DNA of 64,000 nt, from the NCBI RefSeq assembly GCF_024055665.1, contig NZ_JAMXMC010000001.1:310001-374000 (forward strand), written 5' to 3'. This DNA is from Ideonella oryzae. GTDB lineage: Bacteria; Pseudomonadota; Gammaproteobacteria; Burkholderiales; Burkholderiaceae_C. The position numbers and the translations under genes were made by a program. Shown one piece after another: positions 53,603 to 60,514 of this stretch. The notes below the pieces were generated by a model. It worked only from the letters and a program-made list of their open reading frames with translations. It was not told where the DNA came from and did not search any database. Numbering within the stretch: position 1 is the stretch's first letter; each line of letters opens with the position of its first letter.

Positions 53603-55141
53603 ATGCTCACCTGGTTCGACAACCTGCGCCTGGGGCGCAAACTGCAACTCCTGATGGCGGCCGTGCTGGTGCTCACCGTGGTGGTGGGCGGGCTGGCCGT
53701 GGTGCAACTGGGTCACATCGGCGCCGGCGTGGGCGAAGTGGCGCACACCGCCCTGCCCCGGGCCCGGCAGGTGGCGGCCCTGCGGGCCGAGATGCTGTCC
53801 TTCCGCACCACCCAGTACGCCCACATGCTCAGCGACGACGAGACCGAGCAGGCGGGCTTCAAGCAGCGCATCCAGCAGATCGCCAGCCAGGTGGCCCAGA
53901 CCCGCCAGCGCATCGAGCCCCTGCTCTCCGACGCCCAGCAACGCAGCGCCTATGACGCTTTTGCCGGTCAGTGGACCCAGTACCTGCAGGGCAACGAGAA
54001 GGTGCTGATGCTCAGCGGCGACTTCGGCGCCACGGCCCTGGGCGGGGACTATGGCAAGACTTTCGAGGCGATGAACGCCAGCCTGAGCGACATCCTGAAG
54101 GCCAACGACGTGGTGGTGGACGAGCAGGTCCAGGCCACGGAGTCGGCCGTCGTCCACACCCGCACTGCCATCCTGGGCACGGTGGTGGCCGCCCAGGCCC
54201 TGGGCACGCTGCTGGCCTGGTTCATGTCGCGCCGCATCGTGGCCTCGCTGGGCGAGGCCTCGCGCAGCGCCCGCGCGGTCGCCAAGGGCGACCTGACCGG
54301 ACGCATCCCGCAAGGGGGGCACGACGAGGTGGGCGCCCTGCTCACCTCCCTGGGCGAGATGCAGGGTGGCCTGTCCAGCCTGGTGCACACGGTGCGTTCG
54401 GGCGTGGATTCGGTGGCCACCGCCTCGTCCGAGATCGCCACCGGCAACATGGACCTGTCCAGCCGCACCGAGCAGCAGGCCGCCAGCCTGCAGCGCACCG
54501 CCTCGGCCGTGCAGCAGCTGGCCGGCAACCTGCACCAGAGCACCGATGTGGCCCGTCAGGCCGAGCAGATGGCCCGCAACGCCGCCGAGGTGGCCCAGCG
54601 CGGCGGTGGCGTGGTGCGCGATGTGGTGAGCACCATGGGCGAGATCACCCAGGCCTCGCAGCGCATCGGCGACATCATCGGCGTGATCGACGGCATCGCC
54701 TTCCAGACCAACATCCTGGCCCTGAACGCCGCGGTGGAAGCTGCCCGCGCCGGGGAACAGGGCCGCGGCTTCGCCGTGGTGGCCGGCGAGGTGCGCAGCC
54801 TGGCCCAGCGCAGCGCCGAGGCCGCCCGCGAGATCAAGAGCCTGATCGGCGCCTCCTCCGACAAGGTGGAGCAAGGCGCCCGCCTGGTGCAGGGCGCCGG
54901 CCAGACCATGGACGACATCGTGCGCTCGGTGCAGCAGGTCAGCGCGCTGATCGCCGACATCGCCGGCACCGCGGGCGCCCAGACTTCGGGCATCGAGGAG
55001 GTCAATGCGGCGATGCTGCAGCTCGACCAGATGACCCAGCAGAACGCCGCCCTGGTGGAGCAGAGCGCTGCCGCCGCGGCCAGCCTGCACGCCCAGGGCG
55101 ACCGGCTGCGCGAGGCGGTCGCCCGCTTCCACGTGGTCTGA
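53603..55141 (+). CDS. Methyl-accepting chemotaxis protein with four-helix-bundle sensor
   Basis: A 512-residue chemoreceptor: TM1 (about residues 14-36), periplasmic four-helix-bundle-type domain (about 37-188), TM2 (about 190-210), HAMP (about 211-263), and signalling domain (about 270-508) with [35 protein letters not shown]. It ends VARFHVV with no CheR-docking pentapeptide. The ATG at 53603 immediately precedes TM1. It converges on the toluene monooxygenase operon with only 35 bp between the stops, so it may be part of the aromatic-response region, although its ligand is unknown. Confidence 0.93.
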   Translation: MLTWFDNLRLGRKLQLLMAAVLVLTVVVGGLAVVQLGHIGAGVGEVAHTALPRARQVAALRAEMLSFRTTQYAHMLSDDETEQAGFKQRIQQIASQVAQTRQRIEPLLSDAQQRSAYDAFAGQWTQYLQGNEKVLMLSGDFGATALGGDYGKTFEAMNASLSDILKANDVVVDEQVQATESAVVHTRTAILGTVVAAQALGTLLAWFMSRRIVASLGEASRSARAVAKGDLTGRIPQGGHDEVGALLTSLGEMQGGLSSLVHTVRSGVDSVATASSEIATGNMDLSSRTEQQAASLQRTASAVQQLAGNLHQSTDVARQAEQMARNAAEVAQRGGGVVRDVVSTMGEITQASQRIGDIIGVIDGIAFQTNILALNAAVEAARAGEQGRGFAVVAGEVRSLAQRSAEAAREIKSLIGASSDKVEQGARLVQGAGQTMDDIVRSVQQVSALIADIAGTAGAQTSGIEEVNAAMLQLDQMTQQNAALVEQSAAAAASLHAQGDRLREAVARFHVV

Positions 55142-55145
55142 GGAC

Positions 55146-55169
55146 GCGCCCGCGGGTCTCGCGCGGCGC
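55146..55169. terminator. Stem-loop between the chemoreceptor gene and the monooxygenase operon end
   Basis: GCGCCCGCG (55146-55154) pairs with CGCG-C-GGCGC (55160-55169), a 9-bp stem with one bulged C and a 5-nt loop, 4 bp after the chemoreceptor stop and 7 bp before the convergent tmoF stop. There is no T-run; it could act on either strand. Confidence 0.45.
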
Positions 55170-55176
55170 GGGTCCG

Positions 55177-56205
55177 TCAGACGAAGCGGTCGAAGTGCAC
55201 CTGCCCGAAGGGCACGCGGTGCTGCACCATCAACAGCTGCTGCACGGCCTCCACCATCGGCGGCGGGCCGGCGAAGTAGTGGTCGTACTGGTCCAGCGGC
55301 GCCGGCAGGGCCGGTGCGATCATCTCGTGAACGAAGCCGCGGTGGCCGGCCCAGGGCTGGCCCGGGTCCGGGGCCGACAGGGCCGTGTGGACCTGCACGC
55401 GGGCCGGGTCCAGCCCCTCGAACTCCCGCAGGACGCCCAGTTCGGCCTGCTGCCGCAAGCCGAGAAAGAAGTGCACCCGGCGGGGGCCTGCCTCGGCCAG
55501 CACGCCGCGCGCCACCGACAGCATGGGCCCCAGGCCCGAGCCCCCGGCCACGCACACCACGTCGCGCTCGCCCGCGCGCAGATGGCCATGGCCATAGGGC
55601 CCATCCAGCAGGACACTGGCCCCGGGGTGGAGCGCGGCGAACAGGGCCTGGCTGCCGGCGCCCCCGGGCACCCGCCGGACGATGAAGTGCCAGCGTCCCT
55701 CGGCATTGGGCAGGTTGGCCATGGAATAGGCCCGCGCCCCCACCACGCCCGGCGGATGGAGCAGCGCGTACTGGCCGGGGAGGAACAGCGCCGACCCCGG
55801 CGCCTGCAGCACGAACTCGTCCATGTCGGGCGTGATCGAACGGCGCCCGACCACGGTGGCCTGCAGGGGCCGGGGCGGGATGGGTGCTTCTTCCGGCGGC
55901 GCCTCCAGCCGCACCCGCACGCGACAGTCCTGCAGCGGCCGGGACTGGCAGGCCAGGCGCTTGCCACGCCGCCGCTCGCGCTCGGACAGGCCCGGGGCCT
56001 CGGGCCACAGCGTGACCACCTCGCCCTCGACCAGCTCGTAGCGGCAGGCGCCACAGCCGCCGACGCTGCACTCGTAGGGCCAGGGCACCCCGGCCCGCAA
56101 GGCCGCGCGCAGCAGGGTGTCCTCACCCTCGGCCATCTCGAAGGCGGGGCCGCCCTCGACCTGGATGCGCAGCGGCGGCGCGGAAGCGCTCGTCTCGCCG
56201 CTCAC
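55177..56205 (-). CDS. tmoF: Toluene/benzene monooxygenase NADH-ferredoxin reductase subunit
   Basis: Passes electrons from NADH through FAD and a [2Fe-2S] centre to the Rieske ferredoxin. In the 342-residue product the plant-type ferredoxin domain has cysteines at 46, 51, 54 and 86 (YECSVGGCGACRYELVEG, then LACQSR). The FAD-binding motif is RAYSMAN and the NAD domain has GGSGLGPMLSV. The GTG at 56205 overlaps the tmoE stop codon (GTGA), deciding the start over an upstream in-frame ATG inside tmoE. It is the last gene of the operon, as in tmoABCDEF. Confidence 0.93.
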   Translation of the reverse strand: MSGETSASAPPLRIQVEGGPAFEMAEGEDTLLRAALRAGVPWPYECSVGGCGACRYELVEGEVVTLWPEAPGLSERERRRGKRLACQSRPLQDCRVRVRLEAPPEEAPIPPRPLQATVVGRRSITPDMDEFVLQAPGSALFLPGQYALLHPPGVVGARAYSMANLPNAEGRWHFIVRRVPGGAGSQALFAALHPGASVLLDGPYGHGHLRAGERDVVCVAGGSGLGPMLSVARGVLAEAGPRRVHFFLGLRQQAELGVLREFEGLDPARVQVHTALSAPDPGQPWAGHRGFVHEMIAPALPAPLDQYDHYFAGPPPMVEAVQQLLMVQHRVPFGQVHFDRFV

Positions 56206-57188
56206 AGACCCAGCCCCTCGCGCCACTGGCGGGTGGCGGCCTGGGCCCGGCCGGCCAGGTCGCCCGCCTCGGGCAGGGCCGCCACATAGCGCTCGATGGC
56301 GCGCTCGGCCAGCGGCGCCCAGGTGGCCACCCAGCGCTGCAGCACCGCGCGGTTGCCCTCGGTCTGCAAGGCCATCTGCACCAGGGCGGCGGCCCAGCGG
56401 CGGTGGCGCTGCGCGTCCAGCAGCTGGGCGTCGGTCAGCAGGCCCATCAGGGTGTCGCCGTTGTGGCGCGCCACCTCGCCCAGGCCGCGCAGCACCGTCT
56501 CCTCCACCGCCGGGCGCACCACCAGGCTGAAGGCCGTGAAGCTCTCGCCCCAGTCCCAGGCGACGAGCGCCCGCTCGACCAGCTCGCGCCAGCCCTGCCA
56601 GGCCAGGTCCTGCTCCCAGCGGTCACGCTCGCCGGTGGCAAAGCCGGCGGCCGGGAAGGCGGTGGCCAGCTCGCGGGTGCGGTAGGCCGTGTGGGTGAGC
56701 CAGCGCAGCGCATCGGCCGTCTGGTAGGTGGCGCAGTTGGAGATGGTCGAGGCCGGCGCCATCTGCGACAGATAGGCCGAGGCCATCTGCAGCGTGTGGA
56801 ACAGGTAGCGCGCGGGGGTGTAGAGCCGGGCCAGCGTGCCGGCCCAGGCCGGCTCCAGCATGGCGTCGTGGCCCCGCGCCGAGAACTGCTCGAACAGGCC
56901 CTGCACATAGGTCTCCTGCCCGTCCTGCTGCAGGTTGTAGGTGCGGTAGACCATCTCGTCCGGGTCGCGGAAGGCGTCCCAGTCGGCATGCTGCAGCGGC
57001 GAGGCGTTGCGGTACTGCTTGAACCAGGTGGCCAGGCCGTGGTTGGGGTCCAGCTCGAAGGGCGCGTCGGGGTTGTCGGTGGAGAAATGCAGGTTGGTCG
57101 AGACGATCTCGTACTCGCTGGGCTTGCGGCGGCGCCCGGCCAGGTGGCTCCAGGTCTTGAGCGGCTTGAGCACTTCGGTGTGTGACAT
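56202..57188 (-). CDS. tmoE: Toluene/benzene monooxygenase hydroxylase beta subunit
   Basis: Structural subunit of the diiron hydroxylase (alpha-beta-gamma)2. The 328-residue product matches TmoE in length and sequence (LKPLKTWSHLAGRRRKPSEYEIVSTNLHF near the N-terminus, then FELDPNHGLATWFKQYRN and ASAYLSQMAPASTISNCATYQTADALRWLTHTAYRTREL). The iron ligands of the alpha subunit are absent, as expected. It starts 20 bp after tmoD and overlaps tmoF. Confidence 0.95.
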   Translation of the reverse strand: MSHTEVLKPLKTWSHLAGRRRKPSEYEIVSTNLHFSTDNPDAPFELDPNHGLATWFKQYRNASPLQHADWDAFRDPDEMVYRTYNLQQDGQETYVQGLFEQFSARGHDAMLEPAWAGTLARLYTPARYLFHTLQMASAYLSQMAPASTISNCATYQTADALRWLTHTAYRTRELATAFPAAGFATGERDRWEQDLAWQGWRELVERALVAWDWGESFTAFSLVVRPAVEETVLRGLGEVARHNGDTLMGLLTDAQLLDAQRHRRWAAALVQMALQTEGNRAVLQRWVATWAPLAERAIERYVAALPEAGDLAGRAQAATRQWREGLGL

Positions 57189-57208
57189 GGGGGTGTCTCC
57201 TGCTCCGG

Positions 57209-57523
57209 TCAGAGCGTCTTTTCGTAATAGAAGCGGACCTGCTCGTCGCCGGTCTCGATGCGTCCGGCAAAGGAGCCCAGGTTGAGCTCCAGCTCGGACA
57301 TCTTGAAAGGTCGGCCCAGCGCGCGTTCCAACGTCTCGCGGCGCAGCACGAGCTCGCCTTCGCAGTCGATGCGCACATAGGCCAGCTTGTCGTCGACGCG
57401 GATCTGCTTGCCGGGGTTGTCCTCCTCGGCGGCCTCGATCACGGCGGAGGTGATGGGGCTGGCGCGCAGCACGGGGCCGACGCGGTTGTTGCGGTAGGCC
57501 TCGGCGGTCTTGGTGTCACTCAT
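57209..57523 (-). CDS. tmoD: Toluene/benzene monooxygenase effector (coupling) protein
   Basis: Small cofactor-free protein that binds the hydroxylase and couples electron use to oxygen activation. The 104-residue product has the family sequence NNRVGPVLRASPITSAVIEAAEEDNPGK and DDKLAYVRIDCEGELVLRRETLERALGRPF. Length matches TmoD (about 103). It sits between the Rieske ferredoxin and beta-subunit genes. Confidence 0.94.
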   Translation of the reverse strand: MSDTKTAEAYRNNRVGPVLRASPITSAVIEAAEEDNPGKQIRVDDKLAYVRIDCEGELVLRRETLERALGRPFKMSELELNLGSFAGRIETGDEQVRFYYEKTL

Positions 57524-57542
57524 GATGGATGGGTCTCGGTGA

Positions 57543-57878
57543 TCAGCTGTGGGCGAACAGCGGGGTGACGTCGGCGGCGTCCACCAGCACGTCCTCGCCC
57601 TCGATGCGCACGGGGTACTGCGCCAGGCGACAGTCGCCGGGGTTGATGCCCGCGCCGGTGCGGGCGTCGAAGGTCCACTGGTGGGCGCGGCACATCAGCA
57701 CCTTGCCGTCGAATTGGCCTTCGCACAGCGGAATGTCCTGATGCGGGCAGACGCCCTGGAAGGCGCGCACCTCGCCGCCGTCCATGCCCAGCAGCACGAT
57801 GACGTGCTCGCCCACCTCGACCTCGGTCATCTCGCCTTCCCAGACCTCGTCCAGGGTGCAGACTTTCTGAAAGCTCAT
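57543..57878 (-). CDS. tmoC: Toluene/benzene monooxygenase Rieske ferredoxin
   Basis: Carries electrons from the reductase to the hydroxylase. The 111-residue product binds a Rieske [2Fe-2S] cluster through Cys44 and His46 (VCPHQDIPLCEG) and Cys63 and His66 (MCRAHQWTFD), the spacing of T4MO-type ferredoxins. Length matches TmoC (112). It follows tmoB by 10 bp. Confidence 0.96.
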   Translation of the reverse strand: MSFQKVCTLDEVWEGEMTEVEVGEHVIVLLGMDGGEVRAFQGVCPHQDIPLCEGQFDGKVLMCRAHQWTFDARTGAGINPGDCRLAQYPVRIEGEDVLVDAADVTPLFAHS

Positions 57879-57888
57879 GGGCGGGTCC

Positions 57889-58149
57889 TCAGGCGTCGCA
57901 GAAGATGAACTCGAGCGACTCCATCGGCTGGATGTCGGTCTCGCACAGCTTCTTCTCGCGGGGGAAGAAGGTCTCGCTGCCCTGGCGGCGCACGCGCACC
58001 ACCTTGCCGGGTTGCGGACGCACCCGTCGGCCCACCGAGTGGTGGGCGGCGGCGGCGGCCACCTCGTCCATGGTGTTCTCGGTGTCGACCGGCAGCAGCT
58101 GCAGCACGAAGTCGTACTGGAAATTGGAAATCAGGGGGAACAGGGCCAT
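57889..58149 (-). CDS. tmoB: Toluene/benzene monooxygenase hydroxylase gamma subunit
   Basis: Small subunit of the hydroxylase. The 86-residue product (MALFPLISNFQYDFVLQLLPVD, RRVRPQPGKVVRVRRQGSETFFPRE, ending SLEFIFCDA) matches the ubiquitin-like TmoB family in sequence and length. It starts 24 bp after tmoA and is followed 10 bp later by tmoC. Confidence 0.94.
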   Translation of the reverse strand: MALFPLISNFQYDFVLQLLPVDTENTMDEVAAAAAHHSVGRRVRPQPGKVVRVRRQGSETFFPREKKLCETDIQPMESLEFIFCDA

Positions 58150-58173
58150 CGTTGTCTCCTGGAACTGGCCGGC

Positions 58174-59679
58174 TCAAGCGGCCTGCTTCTTGGTGCGCGG
58201 GTCGCGGTAGGCGTCGACCCAGGCATAGCCGTGGGCGTCGTCGCCGATCTCGCCGGGGGCAAGGCTCATGTACTGCAGCGCCCCCATCAGGTTGGGCGGC
58301 TGGATCTGCCCGGCCAGGAAGCGGTCCACCAGGGTCAGGTGGTCGCGGTAGCGCAGCGGGTCCTGCTGGAAGACCCAGCGGTCGATCTCGGAGTTGAAGT
58401 GGTAGGTGCGGCCGTTGTAGGTCAGCGGGTGGTCCTTGACGTTCCAGCCCTTGCCCGGCACCGCGCAGATCGGGATCTGGCTCATGTTGCAGACGATGGG
58501 GAGGGTCTCGGGCAGGGTCAGGTCGGTGCGGCCGGCCTTGAGGTTGTCGATGATCACGTCCCAGGCCTGGCCGAAGCTGTCGTTCCAGCCGGGGTACTTC
58601 TCCTCCAGCCAGTCGCGGCAGTCGGGCGTCATGCCGGCGGCCACGTTCCACCACAGCGTCGGGCGCCAGTACCAGATGCCCATCTGGTAGGCGTGGTGCT
58701 GGTAGTCGAACTCGTTGATCATCTGGTCCCAGTACCAGGGCAGGTCCAGGCCCAGGTCCAGCAGCGTGCGCTCGAACTGGCCGACGATCCACTCGCGCAT
58801 GAACTCCTTGAAGGACTGCTTGCGGTGCTCCAGCGGCGTGGCGTAGTCCATGGCCGTGCCGGTGAGCAGGCAGAACAGGCGCCAGGCGCGGGCGATGGCC
58901 ACGTCCACCAGCTTCTGCGCCTCCTCCTTGCGCCCCTGGGCGATCAGGATCTGCAGCGCCGGCCCACCGATCTGCGCATGGCGCGACTCGTCGGTCTGGA
59001 TGCTGGAGATGAGGCTGGAGAAGGTGTAGTCGCCCGCCTCCGCCGCATCGGCCGCCAGGCCCAGGAACTGCATGTTGGTGAAGCCCGTCTCGAAGGCGAA
59101 GGTCAGCATCACCGCGATGTCGGTGGCGCTGCGCGAAAGGAACAGGTCATCGAAGGTGTGGCGCGCCGCGATGGCCCCCCACTCGTTGGTGTGATAGGCC
59201 TTGTGCGCCCAGTCGAACTGGCGGTCCTTGGCGCAGTAGCTGTGCGGGAAGTACAGCTGGATCTGGGCGTGGCGGTTCTCGTCCATCATCCCGAAGGTGG
59301 CCATGTTGCGCATGCCTGGCGCGCGGCCGAAGCGGGTCATGCGGGCCTCCGCACTCATCGCCGCGTACTCGCCCAGGGCGATGGCGCCGTAGTGCGACTT
59401 CAGGATCGAGAGCCAGCCCGGATCGGCCTCCTCGAACATGCGGCTGCGCTCCAGGGCGGCCTTGACCGAGTAGGCCCCGGCGTCCTTCTCGCGCTGAATG
59501 CGCACGTACTCGGGGTACGAGGTCTTGTAGGGTTCGTCGTAGCTTTCCCAGGCCTGCATCGGCACGCCCTTGGCGCCGGTCATCAGATCGGGAAAGAGTT
59601 CATCTTCGCTGACGTAGGACGGTGTCCAGTTCGTGCTGCGCGCAATGTCGTACCACTCGTTGCGGTCGAGCAAGGCCAT
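58174..59679 (-). CDS. tmoA: Toluene/benzene monooxygenase hydroxylase alpha (diiron) subunit
   Basis: Catalytic subunit hydroxylating toluene or benzene to cresol or phenol. The 501-residue product holds all six diiron ligands at the same numbers as toluene 4-monooxygenase: Glu104 (GEYAA), Glu134 and His137 (DENRH), Glu197 (FETGF), Glu231 and His234 (DESRH). Thr201 and active-site residues Ile100, Gly103, Ala107, Gln141, Phe176 and Phe205 also match. This makes an active enzyme very likely, but regiospecificity (2-, 3- or 4-) cannot be read from these residues alone. AGGAGA 7 bp upstream supports the ATG at 59679. First gene of the operon. Confidence 0.97.
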   Translation of the reverse strand: MALLDRNEWYDIARSTNWTPSYVSEDELFPDLMTGAKGVPMQAWESYDEPYKTSYPEYVRIQREKDAGAYSVKAALERSRMFEEADPGWLSILKSHYGAIALGEYAAMSAEARMTRFGRAPGMRNMATFGMMDENRHAQIQLYFPHSYCAKDRQFDWAHKAYHTNEWGAIAARHTFDDLFLSRSATDIAVMLTFAFETGFTNMQFLGLAADAAEAGDYTFSSLISSIQTDESRHAQIGGPALQILIAQGRKEEAQKLVDVAIARAWRLFCLLTGTAMDYATPLEHRKQSFKEFMREWIVGQFERTLLDLGLDLPWYWDQMINEFDYQHHAYQMGIWYWRPTLWWNVAAGMTPDCRDWLEEKYPGWNDSFGQAWDVIIDNLKAGRTDLTLPETLPIVCNMSQIPICAVPGKGWNVKDHPLTYNGRTYHFNSEIDRWVFQQDPLRYRDHLTLVDRFLAGQIQPPNLMGALQYMSLAPGEIGDDAHGYAWVDAYRDPRTKKQAA

Positions 59680-59782
59680 GGCGTCTGTCTCCTGTATGTT
59701 GGCGGTGGGCCTGCTGTGAGGCCCTCTTCTCGCCCGGCACCGTGCGATGCGGTGGGCGTGCCATGGAATCTAGTGAGACAGG

Positions 59783-59806
59783 CCTTGGTGCACCATTGCA
59801 CAAAGG
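59783..59806. promoter_or_regulatory. 24-bp inverted repeat in the tmoA promoter region, candidate TmoT/TodT operator
   Basis: On the minus strand the arms CCTTTGTGCA and TGCACCAAGG flank ATGG; nine of ten positions are complementary. It lies 103-127 bp before the tmoA ATG and 15 bp after the response-regulator stop. Known TodT/StyR boxes are also arms around a 4-bp spacer, though with a different sequence. A possible -10 (TAGATT, 59772-59767) follows. The absence of a T-run argues against a simple terminator for the regulator gene. Confidence 0.6.
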
Positions 59807-59821
59807 TTCAGTTCGGGCCCT

Positions 59822-60514
59822 TCAGCCCCCCTCTGGCCCCTGGGACATTCCCGGATCGGCGCGCGGCACACCCAGGCGGTCGAGCATGGCGATGAGCTCG
59901 GGCAGCGAGCCCGCGGCCATCTTCTCCATCATGCGGTGGCGGTGCACCTTGACGGTCACCTCCGAGATGCCCAGGCGGTCGGCCGTCTGCTTGTTGCGCA
60001 GGCCCTGCAGCAGCCACTGCATCACCTCGCGTTCGCGCTGGGTCAGGGCCTCGTAGCGCGCGCGCAGGGCCCGGCTGTCCTGCTGGGCCTGCCAGGCCTG
60101 TGCGGCCTCGGCCAGGCCCTGGGCGATGGCCCCCAGCAGGGCCTCGTCGTCAAAGGGCTTGGGCAGGAACTCGAGGGCCCCGGCCTTGATGGCCCGCACG
60201 GTCATCGGGATGTCGCCATGGGCCGTCAGAAAGACGATGGGCAGCTTGCAGCCGGTCTGGGCCAGTTCGCGCTGCAGCTCCAGCCCGGTCATGCCCGGCA
60301 TGCGCACGTCCAGCACCAGGCAGGCCGGCCCGTCCAGGGGCGTCTGCAGGCGCTGCAGCAGCTCGGCGGCCGAGGCAAAGCTCTCCACCGGCCAGCCGGC
60401 GGACCCGATCAGGCTGGCCAGAGCCTCGCGCATGGACAGGTCGTCGTCGACGACCAGCACCCGGGCCTGGCCGGGGAGGGGTGCGGTGGCGGGGGCCGGA
60501 GCGGGTGCGTTCAT
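59822..60514 (-). CDS. tmoT: TodT/TmoT/StyR-like response regulator
   Basis: A 230-residue FixJ/NarL-type regulator with receiver (VLVVDDDLSMREAL, phospho-acceptor Asp69 in LVLDVRMPGMTG, Lys119 in LPKPF) and LuxR-type helix-turn-helix (LTQREREVMQWLLQGLRNKQ, then TADRLGISEVTVKVHRHRMM). It overlaps the upstream double kinase by 4 bp (ATGA), fixing the start. With the kinase it forms the likely toluene-responsive two-component system that activates the tmo operon next door. The symbol is by analogy. Confidence 0.9.
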   Translation of the reverse strand: MNAPAPAPATAPLPGQARVLVVDDDLSMREALASLIGSAGWPVESFASAAELLQRLQTPLDGPACLVLDVRMPGMTGLELQRELAQTGCKLPIVFLTAHGDIPMTVRAIKAGALEFLPKPFDDEALLGAIAQGLAEAAQAWQAQQDSRALRARYEALTQREREVMQWLLQGLRNKQTADRLGISEVTVKVHRHRMMEKMAAGSLPELIAMLDRLGVPRADPGMSQGPEGG

